A stretch of DNA of 34,517 nucleotides from Caulobacter sp. (lineage in GTDB: Bacteria > Pseudomonadota > Alphaproteobacteria > Caulobacterales > Caulobacteraceae): NCBI GenBank assembly GCA_029866155.1, contig JARWZW010000034.1, forward strand, positions 1 to 34,517, given 5' to 3'. The first letter of the stretch is position 1; each line of letters opens with the position of its first letter. The position numbers and the translations under genes were made by a program. Below, in pieces: positions 1-11,221 of the stretch. The notes below the pieces were generated by a model. It was not told the origin of the DNA and did no database searches. It saw nothing but the letters and a program-made list of their open reading frames with translations.

Positions 1-50
1 CTCAACCGTCAGCCTTCGGCTGCCACCTTCTCCCTCGAGGGGAGAAGGAT
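1..50. repeat. REP-like intergenic palindrome
   Basis: Two inverted repeats lie side by side. The first is CAGCC/GGCTG (10-14 and 18-22) with a three-base loop. The second is CCTTCTCCC/GGGAGAAGG (26-34 and 40-48) around TCGAG. This arrangement resembles short palindromic repeats scattered between genes in alphaproteobacteria. It sits at the window edge, so its full extent is not visible. Confidence 0.55.
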
Positions 51-371
51 TTGGCTTTAATGGCGGCAGCGCTTCGAGCCGCCCTGGAGAGCCCATGATC
101 CACCCCGCGCCACCCGACAAGAACCTGACGAAAGCCGTCCCAAAAGCCGACAATTCCGACAGGGCGGACGTCCCGCCCGGGGACAGGGGACGGCGACAGC
201 CTGGCGCAGGCGCAGGTTCCGACCACCGGGGCGCGGCTGCCCGACCAGGCCCAAACACCCTGAGTCCATTGCTGTTTTCGCGTCATGGCCGGTTCGGCCA
301 CGGCCAGGGCGAGGCAGATGTCGGAGGCTGGACGCCTGTCCTGGACCTTGCCCGGTCGCGCCGATTTGCGC
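51..371. other. Intergenic region, no gene supported
   Basis: This stretch has open frames on both strands, but none shows a recognisable domain, a good ribosome binding site or a credible composition. The minus-strand frame runs straight into the palindromic repeat at the left edge, which argues against coding. I see no RNA gene or clear terminator here. Confidence 0.4.
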
Positions 372-1121
372 TTACCGGAAAAATCCCGGCAGACCGTTGC
401 CCAGCAGGGCGAGGCCGGAGGCGGTCAGCAGGACCAGAACCAGCCGGCGGAAGGCCTGCTGGCTCAGGCCCACATAGAGCCTCGCGCCGATCAGCGAGGG
501 GATCAGCATGGCGGGAATCACAATGGCCAGCAGGGGCAGCATGGGCCGGGTGACATGGCCGCCGATGACATAGATCGCCATGATCACCGCCAGGGTGGCC
601 AGATTGAAGTTCTGGATGATGGAGCGCTGGGCGTCCTTGTCCATGTCCCGCAGGGTGCACCAGAGGGTCGGAACCGCGCCGGTAAATCCCCCGATCCCGC
701 CCAGGACCCCGCCGGCCAGCCCGACAATCCCGTCGGCCAGGCGGCTGTTGACATCAAGCCTGGGCATGCGGGCGGCGAACAGCATCGCCGGACAGAAGAT
801 GATCAGCACCGCTCCCAGCAGGGTCTTGAAGACGTGAACCGGCAGATGGGGCAACAGGGCCACGCCCACGGGGATGCCGACGACGCCGCCGGCCAGAAAG
901 GGGGCCAGGGTCTTGAGGTCAAACCCCCTGCGCACCGTGATGGCCGAGGCCACCTGTCCGGTCAGCCCTCCCGCCACGCAGAGCACGGCCGCCATGGCCG
1001 GGTCCATGACCCAGGCCCAGAGGCTCATGGCCACCAGGCCGAAGGCGAACCCCGAGAGTCCCTGGACAAACCCGGCGATCACCGCCCCGACCAGAACCAG
1101 GAGATAGAGCTGCATGTCCAT
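372..1121 (-). CDS. TauE/SafE family sulfite exporter-like permease
   Basis: The product is a 249-residue, very hydrophobic protein predicted to sit in the inner membrane. It begins with a membrane segment containing GFVQGLSGFAFGLV, followed by a glycine-rich second half (GLAGGVLGGIGGFTGAVP, about residues 135-155). This internal repetition of a G-rich helix is typical of the TauE/SafE family, whose members export or import sulfur-containing or other small organic anions. The length is normal for the family. The start could be M1 or M3; no strong ribosome binding site separates them. It is divergent from the RTX gene with about 230 bp between them. The substrate cannot be read from the sequence. 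Confidence 0.85.
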   Translation of the reverse strand: MDMQLYLLVLVGAVIAGFVQGLSGFAFGLVAMSLWAWVMDPAMAAVLCVAGGLTGQVASAITVRRGFDLKTLAPFLAGGVVGIPVGVALLPHLPVHVFKTLLGAVLIIFCPAMLFAARMPRLDVNSRLADGIVGLAGGVLGGIGGFTGAVPTLWCTLRDMDKDAQRSIIQNFNLATLAVIMAIYVIGGHVTRPMLPLLAIVIPAMLIPSLIGARLYVGLSQQAFRRLVLVLLTASGLALLGNGLPGFFR

Positions 1122-1325
1122 GGCGTCGCGCCGTCAATCGAGATCAAGGGCGTCAGCGCCCCGCCGCTCGAGCATATGGCGACTCGTCTTCGAAGCCAGG
1201 GCATGACGCGGGCCTGTTCCGACGACCGTTCGCCTTGCGGCCGGACCGGCGCCGACTGCGACCCCTGCACTGCTGGCGGGTGCGGCCGGGATGTGCTTTC
1301 AGGGGCTTCATGGAGTCCCGGTCAC

Positions 1326-1353
1326 GGAGGTCTCCCGGTTCGGGGGAACCTCC
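1326..1353 (+). promoter_or_regulatory. Hairpin abutting the RTX start codon
   Basis: GGAGGT (1326-1331) is complementary to ACCTCC (1348-1353), which directly precedes the ATG at 1354. An inner CCCG/CGGG pairing extends the stem. The purine-rich stretch at 1342-1348 is the probable ribosome binding site and would be buried in the stem. A role in translational control is inference. Confidence 0.35.
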
Positions 1354-3252
1354 ATGGGCAAGATCTTCATTTCGGCCGACCTGCGCATCCTGCCGGGGCA
1401 ACTGGTCCTGTTCGGCGATGATGGCAGCAACCCCGTTGTCGGCTATGTGTTGCAGGATGTCTCATCGCCGGCTGCGTCCTTCCGCAATGCCGGAACCGTA
1501 ACGGTCGCGTCCGCCCTGAACAGGGTTGTCGGCTTTGCCCATGACAACGGGTTGTTCAACGGGGCGCTTTTCCACAATGAGCGGACCGGGGTTTTCCGCG
1601 TCACGTCCACCGCCATCAATGGTTCTGCCTGGGGTTTCGATTCCGGGTCCTGGAGCGCCGATTTCCTGAATGACGGGCAGTTCAAGGTCACGTCGAAATA
1701 CGCCTTCGCCACAGGCATCGAGACCTGGGATTCCAGCTTCAGGTTCACCAATACCGGGGCCATGAAGATCGAGGCCCGGATGGATGCGACCGGCGTCTTC
1801 ATGGCCAATGGCGGTGAGTTCAACAACGCGGGCACCCTCAAGGTCACGGGCAACGCCTCTTCGGTCGGGGCGTTCCTGAGGGGTCACAATGTCGAAAAGG
1901 TCTATAACAGCGGCCAGTTGATCGCTGAATCGAAGAACGGCGTTTCCATCGCCCTCTATGTTCAACAGTTTGGCGACACGACGGCGCTCATCTTCAACAG
2001 CGGAGTTATTCAGGGCGACTACGCGATCGTTTCCGACGACTACGGGGTCAGCCCTTCGGCGAAGTCGATCCAGATCGTCGACAATACCGGCCAGATCAAG
2101 GGCGATGTCGATCTGGGGCTCAACAACGACATCGTCCGGAATTCGGGAACCATTGTCGGGGGCGTCTATCTCGGCGAGGGCGACGACCTCTATCAGGGCG
2201 TCACAGGCCGCCTCAATGGCGGTGTCTCCGGCGGCGGCGGCAATGACACCCTCCTCGGCGGCGACAGTGCAGAACGGTTCTTCGGCGACGCCGGCCTCGA
2301 CGAAATCCGCGGCGGAGCAGGCAATGACAGCATCGACGGCGGTCGCGGCTCCGATGTCCTGGATGGCGGCGAGGGCAAGGACACCCTCAGCTTCCAGACC
2401 GCAACAGCAGCGATCTCGGTCGACCTCGCCGCTGGAACGGCCCGGGGCGACGGGACGGACACCATTCGCAACTTCGAGATCGTTGTCGGCTCCGCCTATG
2501 CCGACCGCATCTCCGGCAGCGACAACGCCGATGTCCTGGAAGGGGCCGATGGCGCCGACATCCTGATCGGCGGGGCCGGCGCAGACATCCTGATTGGCGA
2601 CCAGCTTGGCGACACCCTGACCGGCGGCGCCGGAGATGACCGGTTCCTGTTTTCCAGGGGGGACGGCGCCGACATCGTCACCGACTTTTCAGCCGGCGGC
2701 CTGGAGGACAGCCTGCAGATCTATGGCTACACAGCCTATCAGTCCCTGCAGCAGCAGGGGGCGGACACCCTGGTCGTGCTGTCGGCGACCGACAGTATTC
2801 TGCTGAAATCAGTGCAGGCCTCTTCCCTGACCGGGGGCGACATCCGCTTTCATGCCGAGCAACTGACACCGCCACCGGCCAGGCCGGAGCCATCAGCCGG
2901 AATCGACGTCCGCAGCGACCTCATCGTAACGGCGGTCGAGTCTCTCGAGGTCGGCGGCAGGGTGGGCTTCTATCTGAACGAGCCGGTCCCCTTCGGGACG
3001 GCCTCGATCTTCAATTCGGGAAACATCCGCATGGCCGGCCCGGATGCGACAATCGGCATCAGACCGATGGAAGGCCTGTATTTCTGGAGCGTGTTCGCCA
3101 ACCTGCCCGGGGCCCGTTTCGAGGTCGCAAGCCGGGGCGCCTATGAGTCCGTGGGCATGGCCGCAGACGGGGCTTCCCCCTGGATCTACAATGGAGGCCA
3201 GCTGACGGTCAGCGCCGAGGCCGGAAACGCCCGGGGCTTCTATACCTACTAG
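1354..3252 (+). CDS. RTX repeat protein, N-terminal part, ended by in-frame TAG
   Basis: This is the upstream half (632 residues from ATG 1354) of what looks like one giant RTX protein of about 1570 residues. From the N-terminus it has about nine short repeats built on N-(S/T/A)-G followed by a beta-strand. A block of glycine/aspartate nonapeptides (GGxGxDxLxGG, for example GGAGNDSIDGG) that bind calcium and fold into a beta-roll comes next, and then a cap with the pattern DFSAG...QQGADT. A second N-(S/T)-G array begins near the end. There is no N-terminal signal peptide, as expected for type I secretion. The TAG at 3250-3252 interrupts the second array, and the same frame continues immediately. 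An upstream in-frame ATG at 1291 is possible, but it has a poorer ribosome binding site. This half lacks the C-terminal secretion signal, so it is probably not exported. No type I exporter genes are in the window. Confidence 0.75.
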   Translation: MGKIFISADLRILPGQLVLFGDDGSNPVVGYVLQDVSSPAASFRNAGTVTVASALNRVVGFAHDNGLFNGALFHNERTGVFRVTSTAINGSAWGFDSGSWSADFLNDGQFKVTSKYAFATGIETWDSSFRFTNTGAMKIEARMDATGVFMANGGEFNNAGTLKVTGNASSVGAFLRGHNVEKVYNSGQLIAESKNGVSIALYVQQFGDTTALIFNSGVIQGDYAIVSDDYGVSPSAKSIQIVDNTGQIKGDVDLGLNNDIVRNSGTIVGGVYLGEGDDLYQGVTGRLNGGVSGGGGNDTLLGGDSAERFFGDAGLDEIRGGAGNDSIDGGRGSDVLDGGEGKDTLSFQTATAAISVDLAAGTARGDGTDTIRNFEIVVGSAYADRISGSDNADVLEGADGADILIGGAGADILIGDQLGDTLTGGAGDDRFLFSRGDGADIVTDFSAGGLEDSLQIYGYTAYQSLQQQGADTLVVLSATDSILLKSVQASSLTGGDIRFHAEQLTPPPARPEPSAGIDVRSDLIVTAVESLEVGGRVGFYLNEPVPFGTASIFNSGNIRMAGPDATIGIRPMEGLYFWSVFANLPGARFEVASRGAYESVGMAADGASPWIYNGGQLTVSAEAGNARGFYTY

Positions 3253-6069
<2,817 letters not shown>

Positions 6070-6132
6070 ACGGCCTGGCTGCTCAGACCCGGACTGCCAA
6101 TTCGGCGACCTGGATCGCAAGCTGGATCCGGA

Positions 6133-7407
6133 TCAGGTCATCTTGAAACGGATCGGCACGGACTTGGGCCCGCAGACGAAGGAGGCTTCCATCCGACGGG
6201 GTTCGCCGTCCAGCTCCACAGCTTCCAGGCGCGGCAGCAGTTCCTCCCAGAGAACCCGCATCTCCATCCGGCCAAGATGCTGGCCGAGACAGACATGGGC
6301 GCCGTAGCCGAACGCCACGTGCTTGTTGGGCGAACGCTCGATATCGAACTTGAAGGGATCGGTGAAGGCGGCCTCGTCCCGGTTGCCGGACGGGTAGCTG
6401 AGCATCATCCAGTCGCCCTTGGCGATCTTCTGGCCGGCCACCTCTGCGTCAGCGGTCGCGGTGCGCATGAAATGCTTCACCGGTGTTTCCCAGCGAATCG
6501 ATTCCTCAACCAGCCCGGGGATCAGCGACAGGTCGGCCTTGACCTTGGCGAACTGGTCCGGGTTCTGGGCCAGAGCCCACATGCCGCCGGAGGTGGTGTT
6601 GGAGGTTGTGTCATGGCCCGCCGTGGCGGCGATGATATAGTAGCTCATGGCCTCCAGATGGCCCAGCGGCTTGCCCTCGATCTGGCCGTTGGCGATGACG
6701 CTGGCCAGGTCGTTGCGCGGATTGGCCCTACGATCTTCGGTCATGGCATTGAAATAGGTCATGAAATCCATGACCGTGGCCTGGACGGCGGCGAGGCCTG
6801 CATCAGCATCGACAATGGCCGATCCGCTGCGGTTGAGTTCCGGATCTGCGCTGCCGAAAAGTTCCTGTGTCAGTTTCAGCATGCGCGGTTCGTCGATCTC
6901 CGGCACGCCGAGGACCTCCATGATCACATGCAGGGGATAGAGGAAGGCCACATCGCGGGCGAAGTCGCAGCGATCGCCCTTGGCGGCCATACGGTCTACG
7001 AAGCCTCGGGCGATTTCCCGGATGCGGGCTTCAAGGCCGCGAATGTTCTGGGGCAGGAACCAGGCCTGGGTCAGTCGCCGGTAGTTCATATGGTCGGGAT
7101 TATCCATCTGGACCAGCGATCTGACCAGGTGCGGGGACCCGCCGGTCATTTCGCGGACCTTCCTGTCCATCTCGATAGGGGTGACCACGGTGGCGCGATC
7201 GCCGTTGTGGAACAGCTCGTTCTGCTTCTCGACCTCCTGAATGTCGGCAAAACGGGTCACGACCCAGAAGGGGTCAAAGCCTTCGGGCTGAGCCCTGGCC
7301 AGGGGCGCATTCTCTCGCAGCCACTTGAACGCGTCATCGACGCGCTTGCCGTCTGCATAGGCTTTGGGATCGACAATCGTGTTGGCCACGTCCTGGGGAA
7401 TCATCAT
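6133..7407 (-). CDS. Cytochrome P450
   Basis: This is a 424-residue soluble bacterial P450 monooxygenase. The I-helix oxygen-binding motif AGHDTT is at about residues 263-268, the K-helix ExxR at E302-R305 (EESIR), and the haem-binding loop FGYGAHVCLG has the cysteine ligand at C373. The length and the absence of a membrane anchor match class I bacterial P450s that need a separate ferredoxin or similar donor. Overall similarity suggests the group of P450s that oxidise terpenoid, steroid or fatty substrates, but the substrate is not determinable. It is divergent from a TetR gene, whose product is the likely repressor. A GAGGA ribosome binding site precedes the first of two adjacent ATG codons. 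No frameshift is seen. Confidence 0.93.
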   Translation of the reverse strand: MMIPQDVANTIVDPKAYADGKRVDDAFKWLRENAPLARAQPEGFDPFWVVTRFADIQEVEKQNELFHNGDRATVVTPIEMDRKVREMTGGSPHLVRSLVQMDNPDHMNYRRLTQAWFLPQNIRGLEARIREIARGFVDRMAAKGDRCDFARDVAFLYPLHVIMEVLGVPEIDEPRMLKLTQELFGSADPELNRSGSAIVDADAGLAAVQATVMDFMTYFNAMTEDRRANPRNDLASVIANGQIEGKPLGHLEAMSYYIIAATAGHDTTSNTTSGGMWALAQNPDQFAKVKADLSLIPGLVEESIRWETPVKHFMRTATADAEVAGQKIAKGDWMMLSYPSGNRDEAAFTDPFKFDIERSPNKHVAFGYGAHVCLGQHLGRMEMRVLWEELLPRLEAVELDGEPRRMEASFVCGPKSVPIRFKMT

Positions 7408-7511
7408 GATTTCAGCGTCCTCATCGGTCCTGGCCCCCTGTTCCCGGCGGCCTTTGACGGAAAGCTAGCATCGAGTTGCTATACGACCAACAATTAAGAT
7501 AGAAGTTTGAC
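7408..7511. promoter_or_regulatory. Divergent promoter region between P450 and TetR
   Basis: The 104-bp gap must hold promoters for both genes. On the plus strand there is TTGACG at 7454-7459 and GCTATAC at 7478-7484, close to the elements used by Caulobacter housekeeping sigma factor, although the 20-base spacer is long. A weak GTTG/CAAC inverted repeat overlaps the second element and could be an operator. Confidence 0.35.
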
Positions 7512-8159
7512 ATGGCGCAATCCACACCTCTCGAGCCGCGCGCTCGCCGCACCCAGGCAGAGCGTCGGGACGAATCCGAGCAGCGACTGCTTCAGGCCGC
7601 TGGTGAGGTGATCGCCCAGAGCGGAGTCTCCGCCGCCACCTTTGAAGCGATTGGCGCCCGGGCCGGTTTCAGCCGGGGTCTGGCGACCCAGAAATTCGGG
7701 TCCAAGCAGGGTTTGATCGAAGCCCTGATCACCCATCTCCATGCCCGGCAGGACAAGGCGCTGGGGGCCATTGGCGTCGACGACATGCCCGGGCTGGACG
7801 CCCTGCTGACCTATGTCGACCTCTATGTCCGGGATCTCTCCCTGAAGGGGGACGGACGCGCCTATTTCATGCTGCTCGCCAGCGCCATTTCTGACCTGTC
7901 AGCGCTTCGGGCCGCCTTCGCCGCTTCACACGAGCGGGTCGAGAGACGCCTGGAAGCCATGGTTCAGCGTGGCCAGGCGGAGGGCGACATCCGGCGCGAT
8001 CTGGACGCAGATGCTGCGGCCCTGATGGTCGGGAGTTTGCTGCTGGGCCTGTCGATCCAGTGCCTGATCGACCCTGACATGAATCTGGACCCGATCCGGA
8101 CCACCAGCCTTGCGACCCTGAGACTGAGTTTCGCGGTCGTCGCCTCCCAGGGGACCTGA
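7512..8159 (+). CDS. TetR/AcrR family transcriptional regulator
   Basis: The 215-residue protein has an N-terminal helix-turn-helix domain (about residues 24-70: LLQAAGEVIAQSGVSAATFEAIGARAGFSRG... with the FGSKQGL cap), then an all-helical ligand-binding half. The recognition helix ends in RGLATQKFGSK rather than the commoner YYHF form. It is divergent from the P450 gene and ends three bases before the rubredoxin gene, so it probably controls both genes and itself. An AGAAG-type ribosome binding site precedes the ATG. The inducing ligand is unknown and is most likely related to the P450 substrate. Confidence 0.9.
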   Translation: MAQSTPLEPRARRTQAERRDESEQRLLQAAGEVIAQSGVSAATFEAIGARAGFSRGLATQKFGSKQGLIEALITHLHARQDKALGAIGVDDMPGLDALLTYVDLYVRDLSLKGDGRAYFMLLASAISDLSALRAAFAASHERVERRLEAMVQRGQAEGDIRRDLDADAAALMVGSLLLGLSIQCLIDPDMNLDPIRTTSLATLRLSFAVVASQGT

Positions 8160-8162
8160 ACC

Positions 8163-8345
8163 ATGACCCAAGCTGAACCCTTCAAGACCTGGCAATGCCG
8201 GACCTGTGGCTACATCTATGACGAGGCCGAGGGCGATCCCGGCGAGGGCCTGGCCCCGGGGCTCCGATGGGCGGACATCCCGGCTGACTGGGTCTGCCCG
8301 CTATGCGGCACGCCCAAGGCCGATTTCGACATGATCGAGCTGTAG
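8163..8345 (+). CDS. Rubredoxin
   Basis: This 60-residue electron carrier has the two rubredoxin CxxC knuckles, C12-x2-C15 (CRTCGYIYD) and C45-x2-C48 (CPLCGTPKADF), which bind one iron. The WADIPADWVCP segment is also typical. The size is standard. The gene starts three bases after the TetR stop and is probably translated by coupling; its ribosome binding site lies inside the end of tetR. Rubredoxins of this type pass electrons from a reductase to alkane hydroxylases. Here the nearby oxygenase is a P450, which makes the donor relationship an open question. A damaged copy of its 3' end lies about 70 bp downstream. Confidence 0.95.
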   Translation: MTQAEPFKTWQCRTCGYIYDEAEGDPGEGLAPGLRWADIPADWVCPLCGTPKADFDMIEL

Positions 8346-8417
8346 CAAGGGTGGGGCCGCTCGAAGCGCATTTTCCGGCCTTACTGGCCATTGTGCACTC
8401 CATGGCCCCAGGCGGCG

Positions 8418-8476
8418 GACCGGGTCTGCCCGATCTGCTCCACGCCCAAGCCGATTTCGACAGGATCGAGCTGAAG
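8418..8476 (+). pseudogene. Decayed fragment of a duplicated rubredoxin 3' end
   Basis: This stretch aligns with the last 60 bases of the rubredoxin gene (8286-8345) at about 52 of 60 positions. It still encodes the second knuckle as VCPIC-S-TPK. One base is lost within the lysine/alanine codons, which shifts the frame and destroys the protein. The stop codon position has become AAG. Nothing upstream clearly matches the rest of the gene, so only the C-terminal end survives. It does not look expressed. Confidence 0.75.
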
Positions 8477-8479
8477 CGC

Positions 8480-8980
8480 CTACCGGCCGAGGGCTCGGTG
8501 GGTGCAGTCTTCCAGGGCGATCATGACGCTTTCCAGGTTGGTCCTGCCGATCGGCCACCGATATTGCTTGGCGCCCAGATCAATGGCGATCGTGCCCTTT
8601 ACGTCCATCAAGGCCGTGATGGCGTCCGGGCTGAATGTCCCCCAGGCCCTTATGCGACGGGGATCAGTGGTGGCCGCAACCGTCTGCATTTCGCGTCCGA
8701 GGTGCAGGCTGATGGTCTTGATGGGGGTAGGGGCGGGCACGCTCGGGACACTGATGCTGTATTTGAGGTCCTTGTTGTAGGCGATGCGAAGCATGTTGGC
8801 GCCGGGCGACAGGGTGGCAGCGCAGCGATCGAAACGACCGCCCTCGGTTATGTAGTCAATTGCGAAGGGGCCGGCGTTACTCTGGGTGATGGACCGGTGC
8901 TGGGCGAAGGCGGCGCCGGCCAAGGCCAGGGCGGCGACCAGGGCTGTTGTCGCAGCAAGGCTGCGGAATGTTCTGTTCAT
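8480..8980 (-). CDS. Small secreted protein of unknown function
   Basis: The 166-residue product starts with a classic signal peptide (MNRTFRSLAATTALVAALAL, cleavage predicted after AFA at residue 26). An upstream extension of the frame to 9076 is proline/arginine-rich and unlikely to be translated, so I chose the ATG at 8980. The mature part has two cysteines (C53 and C159) that could form a disulfide, and no recognised domain. It lies 80 bp downstream of a lipoprotein gene on the same strand and may share its transcript. Its stop codon lies four bases beyond the rubredoxin remnant. Confidence 0.7.
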   Translation of the reverse strand: MNRTFRSLAATTALVAALALAGAAFAQHRSITQSNAGPFAIDYITEGGRFDRCAATLSPGANMLRIAYNKDLKYSISVPSVPAPTPIKTISLHLGREMQTVAATTDPRRIRAWGTFSPDAITALMDVKGTIAIDLGAKQYRWPIGRTNLESVMIALEDCTHRALGR

Positions 8981-9060
8981 CTGGTGGGGGCCTTCATGCG
9001 TGAGGGTTGCGGGAGGGGCCAGTCGCGGCCGGGTTTGAGGCTGAACTGTTTCCGTCAAGG

Positions 9061-9822
9061 CTAGAGGGCGGCCCAACGACCATCCGCGCCCTTCACCAAG
9101 ACGGTCAGGGAGCCGGGGTCAATTTCGAAGGCGTCCTGGCCCATGCTGAAAAACCAGCCATAGCCCTGACCGGCGCGCCAGAAGGCCTGCTCGCCCTGGT
9201 TCAGTCCCAAGGGACCACAGGCAGTACGGGGTTCGTCAGCAGGGGCCTTGGCCGCTTCCGCCTTGCTGACATCAACGATGATGGCGTCGCCTGGCCATCC
9301 TTCGATCCGTGCCGGTCGGGCGGTGCATCCGTCCGCCTCTCTGGGACTGGTCGTGGCCGCGCGCGCGCGATCGGCGACAGCCTTCAACAGATCGTCTTCC
9401 AGTGTGTAGACATATATCAGCGTCACTGGCTCCTCGAGCCGGCCCGAAAAGGCGGACTCGGCGAGTTGCAGTTCTGCCCGGTGGGCCCCGCCGGCAAACT
9501 CCAGCCGGGTTTCGCGGGCGCCGCACTGAAGCCCTCGATAGAGGAGCACTTCACCCGCGGGCAGTTGGGTTTCCATCACTGTCCATTCGCAGCCCTCTTC
9601 CGACGGGGGAGAGGCGCTGGCCTTCATCTTCAAGACGCTGACGGCCCGGCTGCGGCACAGGCCGGTCAAGGCCAGGCGTTCGTCGTCTTTGGCGCAGGGA
9701 GAAGCGGCGCTGTCTTGCTGGGTCTGCCCGGAAGAGAGGGCCGCCACAGGGCTTGCCGGCTTGTCGCCGCAGCCTGTGATCAGCAGGGCGATGACCCCTC
9801 CCAGCCAGAGCGTCCTGTTCAT
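9061..9822 (-). CDS. Hypothetical lipoprotein
   Basis: The 253-residue protein has a short basic start, a hydrophobic stretch and a lipobox LITGC with the lipidated cysteine at residue 18, so it should be anchored in an envelope membrane. The mature part contains several cysteines (including ASPCAKDDERLALTGLC and EEGCEW), suggesting disulfides in the periplasm. I do not recognise a domain. The codon pattern and the clear signal support a real gene. It precedes the small secreted protein in the same direction, and the two may act together, but nothing in the sequence states how. Confidence 0.75.
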   Translation of the reverse strand: MNRTLWLGGVIALLITGCGDKPASPVAALSSGQTQQDSAASPCAKDDERLALTGLCRSRAVSVLKMKASASPPSEEGCEWTVMETQLPAGEVLLYRGLQCGARETRLEFAGGAHRAELQLAESAFSGRLEEPVTLIYVYTLEDDLLKAVADRARAATTSPREADGCTARPARIEGWPGDAIIVDVSKAEAAKAPADEPRTACGPLGLNQGEQAFWRAGQGYGWFFSMGQDAFEIDPGSLTVLVKGADGRWAAL

Positions 9823-9980
9823 TCAAGAGGCTCCAGGCTGCCCATTCAGATCAAGGCGGATCGTCAACGGATTGAACTGAACCCCGCCTGACGGTCTCAG
9901 TTAGCGCCGAACTTCCTCCCATGATCAAGCGCCGATTGGACTCAGACCGCAGGCGCGCTCCCGATCGAATGACCAGACCG

Positions 9981-11150
9981 TCAGTGTCCGGAGGAATGCG
10001 CCGCATGCTCCCGGTGGCTCCAGGCGGCGGCCTGGGCTTCCACGATGGCGACGAGGTCGCCCATGGCCAGGTTCATATCGATCAGATGCAGGCCCCAGTT
10101 GGGGTCGGGTTGACCCATGATCATCACGTCGCCGACAATCTGGTCGACGCGGGGATCGGCGGGATCGCCCTGGGTGGTGACCTTCAGATAGCTGAATTCT
10201 CCCACCCGGACACAGTCCGTAGTCAGCAGGCCCGGGGTGGAGGCGAAGGGCGTGGTGACCGTCTTGCCGGTGGCCCAGGGGGCCGGCGCGGCCGCGCTTT
10301 GCGCCCGTCCGCCCGACCAGAAATAGGGAGTCGGACGTCCGGCTCCGCCGGCCAGGGCTGATGGATTGACGCAGGCGGCATGCCTGCCCGTCTCCACAAC
10401 CCTGCCAAAGCGGCTGGTCGGGGGCGGCGGAATGGTGTCTCGGAAGCTGACATAGGCGACCAGGCAGCCGGTTTGCCCCAACTTCGAACAACCGGGGACC
10501 GAGCCGAATCTGCCCTGCTCATCCACCGGCACATTGGAGCCAATGGGCATCAGCCCGACCATCAGCTTCTGGGCCGGCTTGCCGTCGATCTCTTCCCTCA
10601 CCAGTCTCTGCAGTAGGCCTGAGCCTTGGGAATGGCCGATCAGCACCACCCCGCGTCCCTTGTTCTGGGTCTTGAGGTACCAGTCCCAGGCGGCCTTGAC
10701 GTCGTTATAGGCAAGGTCCCGGTCGGCGCCGGGGTTCTGGCCCATCATATAGGCCCGAAGGGCGGACAGGGTGACCTGGCGATAAAGCGGCGCAAAGGTG
10801 CGGCAGGTCTGGCCGAACCGGGCGAACTGCACGGCGATCACCGAGAGTTCCTCGGCATTGGCGGTCATGTCGCTATTGGGGGTCTTGTCGTTGGAGACCG
10901 TCGGATAGACATAGAAACAATCGATGGCCGGGTCGGCGGCCCGCCTGAAGGGCTGAATCGTCAGTGTCCCGTCCGCGGCGACCAGGGTGGCGGTCTGGTC
11001 GGCGGCGCAGGCGTCGGCAGTCCGGCCGGGCAGGCAGAGCCATGTGGCCGGATCGGCATAGTCGTTGGCGGCCGGTGCGGCCTGGGCAGCCCCAGCCAGG
11101 GCCGTGGCGAAGGTCAGGGCGCCGGCCAGGGCCAGAAGGGTCTGTCGCAT
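9981..11150 (-). CDS. DUF3089 alpha/beta-hydrolase family secreted protein
   Basis: The 389-residue protein has a signal peptide of about 24 residues ending AAQA. The body matches the DUF3089 family of lipase-like alpha/beta hydrolases. It contains the early FYVYPTVSND segment and the nucleophile elbow GHSQG with the serine at residue 174. The C-terminal part contains WGLHLIDMNLAMGDL, which supplies a histidine that may complete the triad. The probable role is hydrolysis of an ester substrate in the periplasm or outside the cell; no substrate is known. It is 71 bp downstream of the b561-type cytochrome gene on the same strand, with no obvious functional link. Confidence 0.85.
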   Translation of the reverse strand: MRQTLLALAGALTFATALAGAAQAAPAANDYADPATWLCLPGRTADACAADQTATLVAADGTLTIQPFRRAADPAIDCFYVYPTVSNDKTPNSDMTANAEELSVIAVQFARFGQTCRTFAPLYRQVTLSALRAYMMGQNPGADRDLAYNDVKAAWDWYLKTQNKGRGVVLIGHSQGSGLLQRLVREEIDGKPAQKLMVGLMPIGSNVPVDEQGRFGSVPGCSKLGQTGCLVAYVSFRDTIPPPPTSRFGRVVETGRHAACVNPSALAGGAGRPTPYFWSGGRAQSAAAPAPWATGKTVTTPFASTPGLLTTDCVRVGEFSYLKVTTQGDPADPRVDQIVGDVMIMGQPDPNWGLHLIDMNLAMGDLVAIVEAQAAAWSHREHAAHSSGH

Positions 11151-11221
11151 GGGGTCGCTTCCTCGGTCTTGCCTGTCTTTTGTCGGTAGGATGACGCAGG
11201 CCGGATAGACGGTCCAGAGCC

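Noticed and set aside
2..301. A 99-residue minus-strand frame at the left edge
   Set aside because: It reads into a palindromic intergenic repeat and has an arginine/tryptophan-rich composition without a domain.
285..1421. A 378-residue plus-strand frame across the TauE/SafE gene
   Set aside because: It is antisense to a hydrophobic permease with clear family features and has the low-complexity G/Q/H-rich composition of a mirror frame.
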